From assembly GCA_035525365.1 (NCBI GenBank), contig DATLEK010000092.1, forward strand, positions 1 to 64,000: a stretch of 64,000 bases of DNA, given 5' to 3'. Origin of the DNA: GCA-2861595 sp035525365. Lineage in GTDB: Bacteria > Actinomycetota > Acidimicrobiia > Acidimicrobiales > GCA-2861595. Of the stretch, positions 7,634 to 16,442 are shown in pieces. The position numbers and the translations under genes are program-made. Numbering within the stretch: position 1 is the stretch's first letter; the number at the start of each line of letters is the position of its first letter. The notes below the pieces were generated by a model. It saw nothing but the letters and a program-made list of their open reading frames with translations. It made no database searches and had not been told where the DNA came from.

Positions 7634-7836
7634 ACGAGGATCAGGGAGGCAAGCGCCCACAACGTGGCCAGGAGCCCGATCCCGATCATGAGGACGCTGC
7701 GCCCGGCAGGAGCCCGTTCCAGCTCGCCCTCCCGGGGCTGTTCTGGGGGGCGCACCAGTGCCAGCCCATTGCCCATCACCATGGCTGCGCCGAGAGCGAG
7801 GACCAACAACGGGAGCAGGTCGTCACCGAGGAACAC
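7630..7836 (-). CDS. Small membrane protein
   Basis: 68 residues with two hydrophobic segments: LLPLLVLALGAAMVMGNGLAL (split as residues 7-27) and VLMIGIGLLATLWALASLIL at the C-terminus, joined by a charged loop PPEQPREGELERAP. The loop-bearing hairpin topology is all that can be said; no family is recognised. It is translationally coupled to the following hypothetical gene by a four-base ATGA overlap. Confidence 0.5.
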   Translation of the reverse strand: MFLGDDLLPLLVLALGAAMVMGNGLALVRPPEQPREGELERAPAGRSVLMIGIGLLATLWALASLILV

Positions 7837-8134
7837 GGGCCCATCACCTCCGACCGCCGGGGCGGGCGGGCAAGCGCGACATCGCTTTCATCGTACTACC
7901 TGCCAGGTGAGATCGGCCGTGGAAACCGGCTCTTGGCCGCTCCACCACCCTCTGTGAGATTTCCCCTCAAGCCGACCCGGCGGCCCGACGATCAAGGATG
8001 GAGCGTGGCGCCGCCAGCAGGCGCTCCGTAGAGGTAGTGGTGGGGGCCGGGACCCCTCCAAATCGTGGGATTCAGCCTCCGGGCCGGGACCTGCACCCCG
8101 GCTCCCGCCCTACTTCGCATGCGGTTGCCCGTGG
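7837..8134. other. GC-rich intergenic stretch
   Basis: No credible gene. It contains the direct repeat gggccgggacc twice (near 8046 and 8081) and several possible short hairpins. It lies between the 3' end of dnaB and the upstream side of the small membrane gene, so it must hold the promoter of the latter and the end of the dnaB transcript. I could match it to no known RNA. Confidence 0.4.
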
Positions 8135-9502
8135 CTACACCCGGGCCATGTTGGCGAAGCGGGTGTAGTGCTCGAGGAACGCCAGCTGGGTGACGCCGGT
8201 GGGCCCGTTGCGGTGCTTGGACAGGATCACTTCCGCCGTCCCTCTGTCAGGTGAGTCCGGGTTGTACAGCTCATCTCTGTACAGGAACATCACCACGTCT
8301 GCATCCTGTTCCAAGGATCCCGATTCACGGAGGTCGGCCAGCACCGGGCGCTTGTCGGCGCGCATCTCCAGGTTTCGCGAGAGCTGTGAAAGGGCCACGA
8401 CGGGGACTTTCAGCTCACGGGCCAGGATCTTGAGGCTCCGGCTGATCTCCGACACCTCGACCTGTCGGTTCTCCGCCCGCGCCCGACCGGACATCAGTTG
8501 GAGGTAGTCGATCACCACGAGGTCGAGGCCCTCACGGCTTTTCAGCCGCCGAGCTTTCGCCCGAATGTCCATGACCGTGATGTTGGGGTTGTCGTCGACG
8601 TAGATCGGTGCCTCACCCAGGCGGCCGACAGCGTGCTGGATCTTCGGCCAGTCGGACTCGTGCAACTTTCCGTTGCGCATCCTGGTGGCATCCACCCTGG
8701 CCTCGGAACACAGAAGGCGCTGGGTGATCTCGTGGTGGCTCATCTCCAGGGAGAACATGAGCACCGACCGACGGGCGGTTATGGCGGCATGGGCCACCAT
8801 GCCGAGCGCAAAAGCGGTCTTTCCCGTGCTCGGCCGGGCGCCGACGATGATGAGGTTGGATGGCTGCAGCCCGGCCAGGCGCTCATCGAGCTCGGTGAAC
8901 CCCGTGGGTACGCCCGTGATGGCTTCACCCCGGTCGTACAGCGCCTCGAGGTGGTCCAAGCTCTTCTCCAGCAGGTCCCGCAGGGGTACCAACGAATCGG
9001 TGATCCGGCGCTGGGCCACCTGGAAGACCATGGTCTCCGCGCGGTCGACGGCCTCACCGACATCGTCAGGAACGGCATAGCCGAGCTCGGCGATCTCCCC
9101 CGCCACCCCGATGAGCCGGCGAAGGAGCGCATGCTCCTCGACGATACGGGCGTACCGCGGAGCGCTGGTGATAGCCGGTGTGTTCGCCTGGAGCGAGACG
9201 AGAACCGGAGGGCCACCCATCGCTTCGAGCAAGCCGGCGCGGCGGAGCTCGTCTGCCACCGTGACCGGATCGGCGGGCTCACCTTGGCCGTAGAGGGAGG
9301 TGATGGCATCGAACACATGGGCATGGGCCGGCTTGTAGAAGTCCTCCGAGGCACAGATCTGGACAGCGTCGACGATGGCGTCACGCGAGAGAAGCATGGC
9401 TCCGAGGAGCGACTCCTCAGCCTGCAGGTCGTGGGGTGGGATTCTTGCCCGGGACGCGGTGTTCGAAGCGGTAGGGCGCGGGTCGTCGAGAGAGCGGATC
9501 AC
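8135..9502 (-). CDS. dnaB: Replicative DNA helicase DnaB
   Basis: 455 residues. The N-terminal helical domain starts with PHDLQAEESLLGAMLLSRDA; the RecA-like motor has Walker A GARPSTGKT (221-229), Walker B LDLVVIDYLQLM, the arginine-rich ALSQLSRNLEMRADKRP region and the end SKHRNGPTG. It unwinds DNA at the fork as a hexamer. Its length is ordinary, and no intein interrupts it, unlike many actinobacterial dnaB genes. It follows rplI in the conserved order rpsF-ssb-rpsR-rplI-dnaB and is separated from it by a strong terminator, so it probably has its own promoter in 9503-9630. Its likely loader, dciA, lies at 43955. Confidence 0.97.
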   Translation of the reverse strand: MIRSLDDPRPTASNTASRARIPPHDLQAEESLLGAMLLSRDAIVDAVQICASEDFYKPAHAHVFDAITSLYGQGEPADPVTVADELRRAGLLEAMGGPPVLVSLQANTPAITSAPRYARIVEEHALLRRLIGVAGEIAELGYAVPDDVGEAVDRAETMVFQVAQRRITDSLVPLRDLLEKSLDHLEALYDRGEAITGVPTGFTELDERLAGLQPSNLIIVGARPSTGKTAFALGMVAHAAITARRSVLMFSLEMSHHEITQRLLCSEARVDATRMRNGKLHESDWPKIQHAVGRLGEAPIYVDDNPNITVMDIRAKARRLKSREGLDLVVIDYLQLMSGRARAENRQVEVSEISRSLKILARELKVPVVALSQLSRNLEMRADKRPVLADLRESGSLEQDADVVMFLYRDELYNPDSPDRGTAEVILSKHRNGPTGVTQLAFLEHYTRFANMARV

Positions 9503-9636
9503 TGGAATGCCCTGATCCTCACAGTTGCGTGCTGGGGACGGCTAGGGGGTCTTGCTGGGGAATACCCAGTGGACGAAGGGGCCATCTCTCCACACCGGAA
9601 CATCAGTTCGTGATGCTAACGAGAGACTGTGACAGG

Positions 9637-9670
9637 AAGAACGGCGCCGGCACGTTCCGGCGCCGTTCTT
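9637..9670 (-). terminator. Hairpin terminator after rplI
   Basis: A perfect 14-bp stem (aagaacggcgccgg / ccggcgccgttctt) with a 6-base loop lies 7 bp past the rplI stop in the leftward direction, followed by ttcttcctgtc. This is a factor-independent terminator of the ribosomal protein operon, with a short and imperfect T tract. Confidence 0.8.
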
Positions 9671-9676
9671 CAAAGC

Positions 9677-10126
9677 TCAGCGGTCGCTGACGACCTCGAC
9701 GTTGAGGCGGAACTCCACGTCGGCATGCAGACGCACCGGCACCTCGTGGCTTCCAAGGGTGCGGATAGGCGACTCGATGTGCAAGCGGCGGCGGTCGAGC
9801 TCGATGCTCGACTGTGCAGCTACCGCGGCCGCTACATCGGCCGCGGTCACCGACCCGAACAGCTTGTTCTCCGACCCCGCCCGGGCGGGGATGCGGATCA
9901 CCAGAGGAACGAGTGTGCGGGCGATGGCCTCGGCTCCCTCACGCTCACGGGCATCCTTCACGTCGCGGGAGCGCCGCATCGCGCTCGCTTGGGACTCGAC
10001 GCCGGCAGTGGCCTTCATGGCCCTTCCCTTGGGGATCAGGAAGTTGCGGGCATACCCGTCGGCGACGCTCAAAATATCGCCCTTCTTGCCCACACCGGCT
10101 ACATCAGCACGCAGCACCACCTTCAC
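9677..10126 (-). CDS. rplI: 50S ribosomal protein L9
   Basis: 149 residues from GTG 10126, overlapping the rpsR stop (GTGA). The N-terminal domain KVVLRADVAGVGKKGD and DGYARNFLIPKGRA is the L9 signature, followed by the long helix (SQASAMRRSRDVKDARE) and the C-terminal domain starting near KLFGSVT. Length is the usual one. L9 binds 23S rRNA at the base of the L1 stalk. It is the last gene of the rpsF-ssb-rpsR-rplI operon. Confidence 0.97.
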   Translation of the reverse strand: MKVVLRADVAGVGKKGDILSVADGYARNFLIPKGRAMKATAGVESQASAMRRSRDVKDAREREGAEAIARTLVPLVIRIPARAGSENKLFGSVTAADVAAAVAAQSSIELDRRRLHIESPIRTLGSHEVPVRLHADVEFRLNVEVVSDR

Positions 10127-10632
10127 GACGTGACCACGCCGTCATCATCATCAGCCGCCGGCTCGCTGTCGGCGAACGCCGACACATCGTCGTCCCCGTT
10201 CAGGCCGGCGGCACCGTCCACGTCGACATCGGCGTCGAGATCGATATCGAGGTCGATATCGAGGCTGCTGGCATCCTCAGCCGGCGCATCGGAAGGTGAC
10301 ATGGCATCGCGACGTGGTCCGCCGCGGCCGGGGCCGCGGCCGCCAGCGCGCTCCATGACGGTCCGCTGGGTGTAGGGCAGGAGAGCAAGCTCGCGTGCCG
10401 TCTTGATCGCCACAGCCACCGCACGTTGGTGCTCGGTGCAGCAGCCCGACACCCTCCGGGCCCGGATCTTTCCGCGGTCCGAGATGTAACGCCGGAGCAG
10501 GTTGACTTCCTTGTAGTCGACCCAGGGAAGGTGATCCGTACAGAACACGCACACCTTCTTCTTGCCCGGACGGCGACGATCATCCTTCGGTGCCCGCTTG
10601 GTTCCGCGGTCGCGGTCGTTGCTGCGTCCCAC
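10123..10632 (-). CDS. rpsR: 30S ribosomal protein S18 with acidic C-terminal tail
   Basis: 169 residues, about twice the usual S18 length. Residues 25-90 are a normal S18: KKKVCVFCTDHLPWVDYKEV, LLRRYISDRGKIRARRVSGC and LALLPYTQ. CVFC and CCTEH are the zinc-binding positions of the C-plus form. After YTQ come a Gly/Arg/Pro linker (GGRGPGRGGPRR) and about 60 acidic residues including DIDLDIDLDADVDVD and DDDDG. The tail is in frame, ends at a stop that overlaps rplI by four bases (GTGA), and starts by overlapping the ssb stop by one base, so it is not an annotation artefact. The role of the tail is unknown; it is negatively charged, in contrast to the rRNA-binding body. Confidence 0.93.
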   Translation of the reverse strand: MGRSNDRDRGTKRAPKDDRRRPGKKKVCVFCTDHLPWVDYKEVNLLRRYISDRGKIRARRVSGCCTEHQRAVAVAIKTARELALLPYTQRTVMERAGGRGPGRGGPRRDAMSPSDAPAEDASSLDIDLDIDLDADVDVDGAAGLNGDDDVSAFADSEPAADDDDGVVTS

Positions 10633-11123
10633 TAGAAAGGCTCCTCGTCTGCGCCATAGGCCGGCGCACCCTGTGATGCGGAGGCCTGCCCGTAGCCGCC
10701 GTCTGCGGCACCGTTCTGGCGGGGAGGCGGGCCGCCTTGTCCCCCACCCTCACCGGGTGATCGGCGCTCGTTCTTGGTGACGACGGCGGAGGCCCACCGG
10801 AGGCTCGGACCGATCTCGTCGGCCACGACCTCGATCTTCGAGCGCTTCTCACCGTTGGTCTCCCATGAGCGCTGCTCGAGACGGCCTGTCACCAGGACCC
10901 GAGACCCCTTCGACAGGGATTGACCGGCATTCTCCGCCATCTCCCGCCAGCACACGACATCGAAGAACGACGTGGCCTCCTGCCACTCCCCGGACTGACG
11001 ATCCTGCCAGCGGCGGTTGACGGCCAACCCGAAGCTGGCGGTGGCCTGCCCGGTGGGGGTGAATCGCAACTCAGGGTCGCGAGTGACGTTTCCAACCAGC
11101 GTGACTGTGTTCCCGTTGCTCAT
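10632..11123 (-). CDS. ssb: Single-stranded DNA-binding protein
   Basis: 163 residues from ATG 11123, overlapping the rpsF stop (ATGA). The OB fold spans about 1-110 (TVTLVGNVTRDPELRFTPTG, TSFFDVVCWREMAENAGQSL, GSRVLVTGRLEQRSWE). A Gly/Pro/Gln-rich linker leads to the acidic tip GADEEPF, which recruits replication and repair partners. It binds exposed single strands as a tetramer. Position between rpsF and rpsR is the widely conserved one. Confidence 0.96.
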   Translation of the reverse strand: MSNGNTVTLVGNVTRDPELRFTPTGQATASFGLAVNRRWQDRQSGEWQEATSFFDVVCWREMAENAGQSLSKGSRVLVTGRLEQRSWETNGEKRSKIEVVADEIGPSLRWASAVVTKNERRSPGEGGGQGGPPPRQNGAADGGYGQASASQGAPAYGADEEPF

Positions 11124-11506
11124 CTCTTCAACTCTCCTTCACTTTCTTGACCTGGTTCGTCGGTCTGCTCGCCTGCAGCCACCGCCACCGGAGCGGGACG
11201 TGCCCGGCTGGCGACAACGGCATCAGGGATGCGGACGATCTTGTGGCGGATCACTTCATCCGCGAGCGAGAGCATGCGATGGACCTCAGCCATCACCGCG
11301 GGCTCCGCTTCCGCCGAGAGGAGGGCGTAGTAGCCCTCCCAGCGGTGGCGAAGCTCATAGGCGAAACGGCGCTTCCCCCAATGCTCGACCGGTCCCGGCA
11401 CGCCACCTTTGGTGGTCACCAGCTCGGTGATGCGGTCGACGTAGGCGCGGATGACATCGTCTTCCAGCCCGGCGTCGAATATGACCATGACTTCGTAGGG
11501 CCTCAA
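11120..11506 (-). CDS. rpsF: 30S ribosomal protein S6
   Basis: 128 residues from a TTG start at 11506. The TTG is chosen because it gives LRPYEVMVIFDAGLEDD, the normal S6 start, and stands 7-8 bases after a strong aggaggtgg. The body has HWGKRRFAYELRHRWEGYY and a C-terminal extension of about 30 residues (RPAPVAVAAGEQTDEPGQ). S6 pairs with S18 in the 30S platform; here both partners carry acidic C-terminal extensions. First gene of the rpsF-ssb-rpsR-rplI operon; its promoter must be in 11507-11660. Confidence 0.95.
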   Translation of the reverse strand: MRPYEVMVIFDAGLEDDVIRAYVDRITELVTTKGGVPGPVEHWGKRRFAYELRHRWEGYYALLSAEAEPAVMAEVHRMLSLADEVIRHKIVRIPDAVVASRARPAPVAVAAGEQTDEPGQESEGELKR

Positions 11507-11660
11507 GGGCCAACCACCTCCTGTGGACCCGTCGCTGAGCGGCGGGGCCCCGGACGGCCCGGGGCAGGTTCTGTGGAACAGCCTCAGAGTAGTCGACAGC
11601 GGCGGCGTCTCCATCTCGACCTCCACTGTCGCGGGGGGGTGTGACAAGTTCGATGGGCGT

Positions 11661-12263
11661 CTAGGCCCTAGGGGCGGAGCAGGCGCCACCGAGGGTAAGT
11701 ACCGAGTCGGTCGCCACGCCCAAACGCTCCAGGCCGCCCTTCTGTACCTCCAGGGCAAAGCGATACGAGCCGGCCGGCGGGTACTGGGGGCACCCCTCCT
11801 GGTCCGGACACGGGGTCATGTCCGCGCTCGACACGAACCGGCCGGAGGCGTCGAACCAGGCGATGCTGAGGGCCATCGGCACGTTGCGCATGTAGAAGGT
11901 GCCCATCGTGTCCGCCTCGAAGCGGAAGATCATGGCGTCGTAGTCGCCGAGGTCACTTCGGCCCATCAAGCCCTTCTGACGCTCCACCTCGGTATCGGCC
12001 AACAAGGCGCAGCGTTCCGTGGTGGCGGGCAGCCCGGTCGCGCGAGCGGGCGTCACCCGGAAGGCGATCTCTCCGAACTCGAGAACGCCCACGGCCTGCG
12101 GTGGCGATCCGGGTGACTCGAGGCGTGGGTCGGGCGGCCCGTTGGCGCCCACTGCCAAGAAGGCACCGATGCCCGACAACAGGACGAGGACGATCGACCA
12201 ACCGAGGATCGCCACCTGAAGGGGCCTGCGCCGGTGACTCGAACTCCGACGGTCTTTGCTCAC
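11661..12263 (-). CDS. Membrane-anchored DUF192 protein
   Basis: 200 residues from GTG 12263, overlapping the panB stop (GTGA). A basic N-terminus is followed by one membrane helix (VAILGWSIVLVLLSGIGAFLA, about residues 17-37). The exported part is a DUF192 domain: RQKGLMGRSDLGDYDAMIF, TFYMRNVPMALSIAWFD, MTPCPDQEGCPQYPP and ALEVQKGG. The function of DUF192 is not known. The chemistry of the co-transcribed panB gives no hint. Confidence 0.8.
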   Translation of the reverse strand: MSKDRRSSSHRRRPLQVAILGWSIVLVLLSGIGAFLAVGANGPPDPRLESPGSPPQAVGVLEFGEIAFRVTPARATGLPATTERCALLADTEVERQKGLMGRSDLGDYDAMIFRFEADTMGTFYMRNVPMALSIAWFDASGRFVSSADMTPCPDQEGCPQYPPAGSYRFALEVQKGGLERLGVATDSVLTLGGACSAPRA

Positions 12264-13126
12264 GCGGTCTTGCTACCACCTCGCCGGCCGTCGACCACGC
12301 CGAGGACTGGTTGGGCATCGCTGTAGCTCTCGGCCTCAGCGGGGAATTCCCTGGCGCGTACGTCAGCGACGAAGTGTTGCAGGGCGGCCACGGCGTCCGC
12401 CTTCAACGATGCGTAACGGCGTACGAAGGTGGCGGGCGGGCGGTCCTCCAGACCGAGCAGGTCGTGGAACACGAGAACCTGGCCATCGCACCACCGTCCC
12501 GCACCGATCCCGATGGTAGGCACGGTGACCGCTTGAGTGACCTCGCGGGCGAGGGCCGCGGGAATCGCCTCCAGCACGATGCAGAAGCAACCGGCCTCGG
12601 CCAGCGCCACCGCGTCGGCCAACACCTCGGCGGCTGCCTCTGCTCCACGACCTTGCACCTTGTAGCCCCCCGTGGCGTGTAAGGACTGAGGCGTCAACCC
12701 GACGTGGCCCATCACCGGAATCTCCGCGGCCAGGATCGCCGACACCATCGGGAGGCGCTTACGGCCCCCTTCCAGCTTGACGGCGCGGGCACCTGCTCGC
12801 ACCAGTGAGGCCGCGTTCTTGACTGAGTCGATGGGGTCGAGGTGGTAGCTCATCCACGGGAGGTCGGCGACAAGCAGCGCGCGGGGGCGGGCGGCGGCCG
12901 CTGCTGCGGTGTGATGCGCCATCTCGGCCACCGTCACCTGCAGAGTGTCCCCGTGGCCGAGTACGACCATGGCCAGCGAGTCGCCCACCAGGATGAGGTC
13001 GACGCCGGCCTCGTCAGCCATACGCGCGCTCGGGGCGTCGTAGGCGGTCACCATCACCAGCGGCTCTCCGCCTTTACGGGCACGGATAGCTGGCGCGGTG
13101 AGCGCGGCCGTGTTGCTGGCAGGCAT
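12260..13126 (-). CDS. panB: 3-methyl-2-oxobutanoate hydroxymethyltransferase
   Basis: 288 residues from ATG 13126, chosen because gaagggagg stands 7 bases before it; a further ATG is 18 bases upstream. It converts 2-oxoisovalerate and methylene-tetrahydrofolate to ketopantoate, the first committed step of pantothenate synthesis. Signature blocks are MVTAYDAPSARMADEAGVD, VGDSLAMVVLGHGDT, ARAVKLEGG, PVMGHVGLTPQS and IGIGAGRWCDGQVLVFHDLL, including metal-binding Asp residues and the catalytic Glu in VLEAIPA. No other pantothenate gene is in the window. It heads a two-gene unit with the DUF192 protein. Confidence 0.95.
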   Translation of the reverse strand: MPASNTAALTAPAIRARKGGEPLVMVTAYDAPSARMADEAGVDLILVGDSLAMVVLGHGDTLQVTVAEMAHHTAAAAAARPRALLVADLPWMSYHLDPIDSVKNAASLVRAGARAVKLEGGRKRLPMVSAILAAEIPVMGHVGLTPQSLHATGGYKVQGRGAEAAAEVLADAVALAEAGCFCIVLEAIPAALAREVTQAVTVPTIGIGAGRWCDGQVLVFHDLLGLEDRPPATFVRRYASLKADAVAALQHFVADVRAREFPAEAESYSDAQPVLGVVDGRRGGSKTA

Positions 13127-13209
13127 GAGCCGGCCTCCCTTCATTCGTCCGGCGCGGAACTGCTGCCGGCGTATCCCCTGATTGTAAGGGTGGCGGCGCC
13201 CAGTGGGCG

Positions 13210-15348
13210 TCAGGGCTTGCCCAGTGATCGGGGGCCGAGGCCTGGGCCGCCGCCACCGGGTGCGGTGGTCGAGGAGGGCGCGGGGTCGCTCGGGGTAGAG
13301 CCGGCCGGCGACGGCGCCGTGGTGGTGAGCACAGCTTCTCTGGCGATCGTCGGCGACGGCGTCGGGCCCGGAGGTGAAACTGAGGTGGTCGTGGTGGTCG
13401 AAAGGATGACTCGATCGTCAACCTTGAACACCTTGCCAGGGAAAGAGGTCACGCTCGGGAAGGAGCCGGAATCGGGATAGTCCTTCGACGCCGCCTGCAT
13501 GAAGCGCTTGAAGATGGTGGCCGGGAACGAGCCGCCTCTCACCTCCTGGCCCCGGACGTTGTCCATCTTCTTGTCACTGCCCTCGGGGAAGCCGAGCCAC
13601 ACAGCCGCCGTCAACTTCGGCGTGTACCCGACGAACCACGCATCCCCGAAGTCCTGGGTAGTCCCTGTCTTGCCTGCCACCGGACGGCCGAAGCCAGCGC
13701 CCTTTCCGCTACCGCGGCGGATCACCTGCTGGAGGCAGTAATTGACCACATCCGCCTGAGCCGGCTCCATCACCTTGGTGCGGGCCGGTGGGCGGGCAGG
13801 CTCGAGCACCCGTCCATCGGCGGTGGTCACCTCGAGGATTACCGTGGGCTCGAGGTGCACCCCCCGGTTGGCAAAGGTGCTGTAGCCGCTGGCCATCTCC
13901 AGCACGGACACCTCGGAAGTTCCAAGGGCCAGGGAGATGTTCCGGACCAAGGGCGACGAGATGCCGGCGGCACGGGCCAGCTTGATAACGCTCTCCGGGC
14001 CGACTGCCTTGATCAACTGCGCGTAGACGGTGTTCACCGAGTTCCGGGTGGCGTCTATCAGGTCCACACTGGCGCCGAAGTCGGCATCTTCGAAGTTTTT
14101 CACGGGGTAGTTCCTGCCCTGGTCGGCCTTGGGAAAGATGGCCTCGGGTGGGCCGGGGAAGGAGGACTTGACCGTGTAGCCATCCCGTACAGCCGCAGCG
14201 AGGACGAAGGGCTTGAACGTCGATCCGGGTTGGCGGCCGGTACCTCCTCCCTCCCGCCCCACGGCCAGGTTGACCTTTGCGTAAGGCACATCGGCTCTCC
14301 AATCCCGACCGCCCACCATGGCTTTCACGTGCCCTTGCTCATCGATGGCAACGAGCGCTCCGGCCGGATCGTCGGGATGGTCGAGGAAGCCGTACACGGC
14401 GTCGTAGGCCTGCGCCTGAGCCCTCAGATCGAGCGTGGTCTTTATTCGCAGCCCGCCCCGGTAGAGCGCAGCTTCGTCGTACCGGCTCGCCAGTTGCCGG
14501 CGGACGTACTCCACGAAGTACTGCGTCCCCTTCTCGGGCATAGCCACGGAGGACTCGGACTTCGCCTTGGAGACGACATACGAATCGACCGGCTCCGCTT
14601 CTGCTGCAGCCCTTTGACGCCTGGTTATCGAGCCGGCCCGCTCCATGGCCGCCAGCGTCCGCGCCCGGCGGGAGGCAGCCACCTTGGGGCTTCGCGTGGC
14701 ATCGCCCGCCTCGGGTGACCGGATCAGCCCGGCCAGGTATGCGGCTTCCCGTAGTCCGATCTCACCGACATCCTTTCCGAAGTAAGCCCGCGATGCCGCC
14801 TGGACTCCGTAAGCTCCCCGCCCAAGGTAGATGGTATTCAAGTAGCGCTCGAGGATCTCGTCCTTGTCGAGTTTTCGTTCCACCTTGACGGCCAGAAGGG
14901 CCTCTTTGAACTTCCGCCACACGGTCCTTTCACGACCGACGTAGACGTTCTTGACGTACTGCTGAGTAATGGTCGAGCCTCCCTGGAGGGCACGTCCTCG
15001 CACGTCGGCCCACGTCGCACGGGCGATGCCCAGCGGGTCGATGCCGCCGTGGTTGAAGAAGTCCTTGTCCTCCGTTGCCAAGACGGCGTTCACCACAACT
15101 TTCGGCACCTTGGCCAGCTTCACCAGGACCCGGTTCTCTCCGCTGTCGAGTGAGGCCAAGCGGGCGCCTTTGGCGTCGATGAGCAGGGTCGTCTGGGCCT
15201 GGGGCGCCTCAGGCGGCAGGGGCACCCGCACGAGCAGATATGCGGCGCCGGCCAGAAGGGTGAAACCTCCGAGGGAGAGGAGGAACAGGTGCCGGCGGTA
15301 ACGCCAAGCCCAGCATCGTTGACGCCCGGTCGGTGGGGCGGCCGTCAC
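13210..15348 (-). CDS. ponA: Class A penicillin-binding protein (glycosyltransferase/transpeptidase)
   Basis: 712 residues from GTG 15348, whose GTGA overlaps the upstream stop. Short cytoplasmic part, membrane helix at about 17-40, then a GT51 domain with the catalytic Glu in ATEDKDFFNHGGIDPLG and with GGSTITQQYVKN and KVERKLDKDEILERYLN. The transpeptidase domain has PGSTFKPF (active Ser and Lys), RNSVNTVYA (SxN) and AGKTGTTQD (KTG). The C-terminus is a 70-residue Thr/Ser/Pro/Gly-rich tail. It polymerises and cross-links peptidoglycan outside the membrane. It is last in a leftward run DUF5318, membrane, membrane, PBP; a DUF5318-PBP pairing is also found at the mycobacterial ponA1 locus. Confidence 0.93.
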   Translation of the reverse strand: MTAAPPTGRQRCWAWRYRRHLFLLSLGGFTLLAGAAYLLVRVPLPPEAPQAQTTLLIDAKGARLASLDSGENRVLVKLAKVPKVVVNAVLATEDKDFFNHGGIDPLGIARATWADVRGRALQGGSTITQQYVKNVYVGRERTVWRKFKEALLAVKVERKLDKDEILERYLNTIYLGRGAYGVQAASRAYFGKDVGEIGLREAAYLAGLIRSPEAGDATRSPKVAASRRARTLAAMERAGSITRRQRAAAEAEPVDSYVVSKAKSESSVAMPEKGTQYFVEYVRRQLASRYDEAALYRGGLRIKTTLDLRAQAQAYDAVYGFLDHPDDPAGALVAIDEQGHVKAMVGGRDWRADVPYAKVNLAVGREGGGTGRQPGSTFKPFVLAAAVRDGYTVKSSFPGPPEAIFPKADQGRNYPVKNFEDADFGASVDLIDATRNSVNTVYAQLIKAVGPESVIKLARAAGISSPLVRNISLALGTSEVSVLEMASGYSTFANRGVHLEPTVILEVTTADGRVLEPARPPARTKVMEPAQADVVNYCLQQVIRRGSGKGAGFGRPVAGKTGTTQDFGDAWFVGYTPKLTAAVWLGFPEGSDKKMDNVRGQEVRGGSFPATIFKRFMQAASKDYPDSGSFPSVTSFPGKVFKVDDRVILSTTTTTSVSPPGPTPSPTIAREAVLTTTAPSPAGSTPSDPAPSSTTAPGGGGPGLGPRSLGKP

Positions 15349-16442
15349 TCGGGATGTCCTCCCACCGGCAGCGCCCGAATGCGGTTGGCGACCACGACTA
15401 GCAAGGCCGCGGCCATCGCCAGGGAGGCTCCGCGGTCGTATGTGCCGCCGCCGCCGGCGCCCGTCCATCCCCAGCTCCCGGGGCGGAGCACGACCCACAT
15501 GGCCAGCGCGCCGGCCGGCAGAAGCTGAAGGGCCGACCCATCCCTGGGAAAGGGTGCCGCGACAGCCATCCGCCGGCTCAAAGCCATAGCCGTGACCACA
15601 GCTCCGAGCACTACCACGACGATGGATCCGTCGACATCGCTGACTACCAGGGCGGCCGCCAGCGCGGCCGCGCCGGGGACACCCAGAAGCGCGACCGCAG
15701 GGTGCGGAACGGCCAGGCACAGGGCGGCGGCACCGGCCAGAAGACCAGAGGCCTCGCCACCATCAGGGATGACGGCGGCGGCCAGGGCAAGGGCGGCAAG
15801 GGCTGGCGCCGGGTGGGCCGGTACCCGTGTCGCCCAAAAGGCGGCGGCGGCTGCCGCCGTAGCGACCACTGCCAGCTGGGGCAGGCCCGGTACAGCCACA
15901 AGACCTACGAGGAGACCGGGAACGACGAGGGGGCGCGTCCATGACGATCCGACGCTCGCGACCAACACCAGGAGAGTGGCCGCCACCGCTCCGAGAAACG
16001 CAGCAACCGGCTCATCCGAAGGCAAAGGACGTGACCACCCCTCACCACCGTCGGCCACTATGCCGGCTATCAGGAAGGCGGCGGCGGCGACCAGCCCCAG
16101 TACCGGAAGGAGCCGGCACCAAGGCGGGGCACTGCTCTCCTGGGGCGTCCTGATCGTCTCGACAGCGGCGTGGCACAGCACCATGGCGACCAGCAGCGCC
16201 GATGACCCGCCGGCCGCCTGGGCCAACGCGGGGGGCAGGAGGAGGAGCAGGAGCACGGGGACGAAAACCGTCCGGCGCGTACGTGGTCGCCAGGCGGCCC
16301 CGACCAAGGCGGCCGTCGCCGCCGCGGCCGCCGTCCCCCGGCTGGTCGTGTCGAACGGCAAATCCCAGGCCGCGATGGTCGCGGCCATCCATCCAGAAGT
16401 GACAACAGAAGCCGTCCCGGCCCAGGCCACGTCGATCCTCAT
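15345..16442 (-). CDS. Polytopic membrane protein of unknown function
   Basis: 365 residues from ATG 16442, overlapping the previous stop by ATGA and coupled at its end to the PBP gene by GTGA. It is very rich in Ala, Val and Leu, with roughly ten hydrophobic segments (for example VFVPVLLLLLLPPALAQAAG and AALALAAAVIPDGG). No motif or family is recognised. Tight coupling to a penicillin-binding protein suggests a cell-envelope role, which is inference. The frame is open much farther upstream, but that part is shadow of the neighbouring genes. Confidence 0.6.
   Translation of the reverse strand: MRIDVAWAGTASVVTSGWMAATIAAWDLPFDTTSRGTAAAAATAALVGAAWRPRTRRTVFVPVLLLLLLPPALAQAAGGSSALLVAMVLCHAAVETIRTPQESSAPPWCRLLPVLGLVAAAAFLIAGIVADGGEGWSRPLPSDEPVAAFLGAVAATLLVLVASVGSSWTRPLVVPGLLVGLVAVPGLPQLAVVATAAAAAAFWATRVPAHPAPALAALALAAAVIPDGGEASGLLAGAAALCLAVPHPAVALLGVPGAAALAAALVVSDVDGSIVVVVLGAVVTAMALSRRMAVAAPFPRDGSALQLLPAGALAMWVVLRPGSWGWTGAGGGGTYDRGASLAMAAALLVVVANRIRALPVGGHPE

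Noticed and set aside
8030..8110. Small structured RNA such as SRP RNA before dnaB's 3' end
   Set aside because: GC-rich with a short direct repeat, but the conserved SRP tetraloop and symmetric loops are not there, and no other RNA family fits.
8135..9502. Intein in dnaB
   Set aside because: Walker A, Walker B and the C-terminal blocks are contiguous and the length is normal.
8498..9613. Rightward open frame opposite dnaB
   Set aside because: Shadow of dnaB; no recognisable domain.
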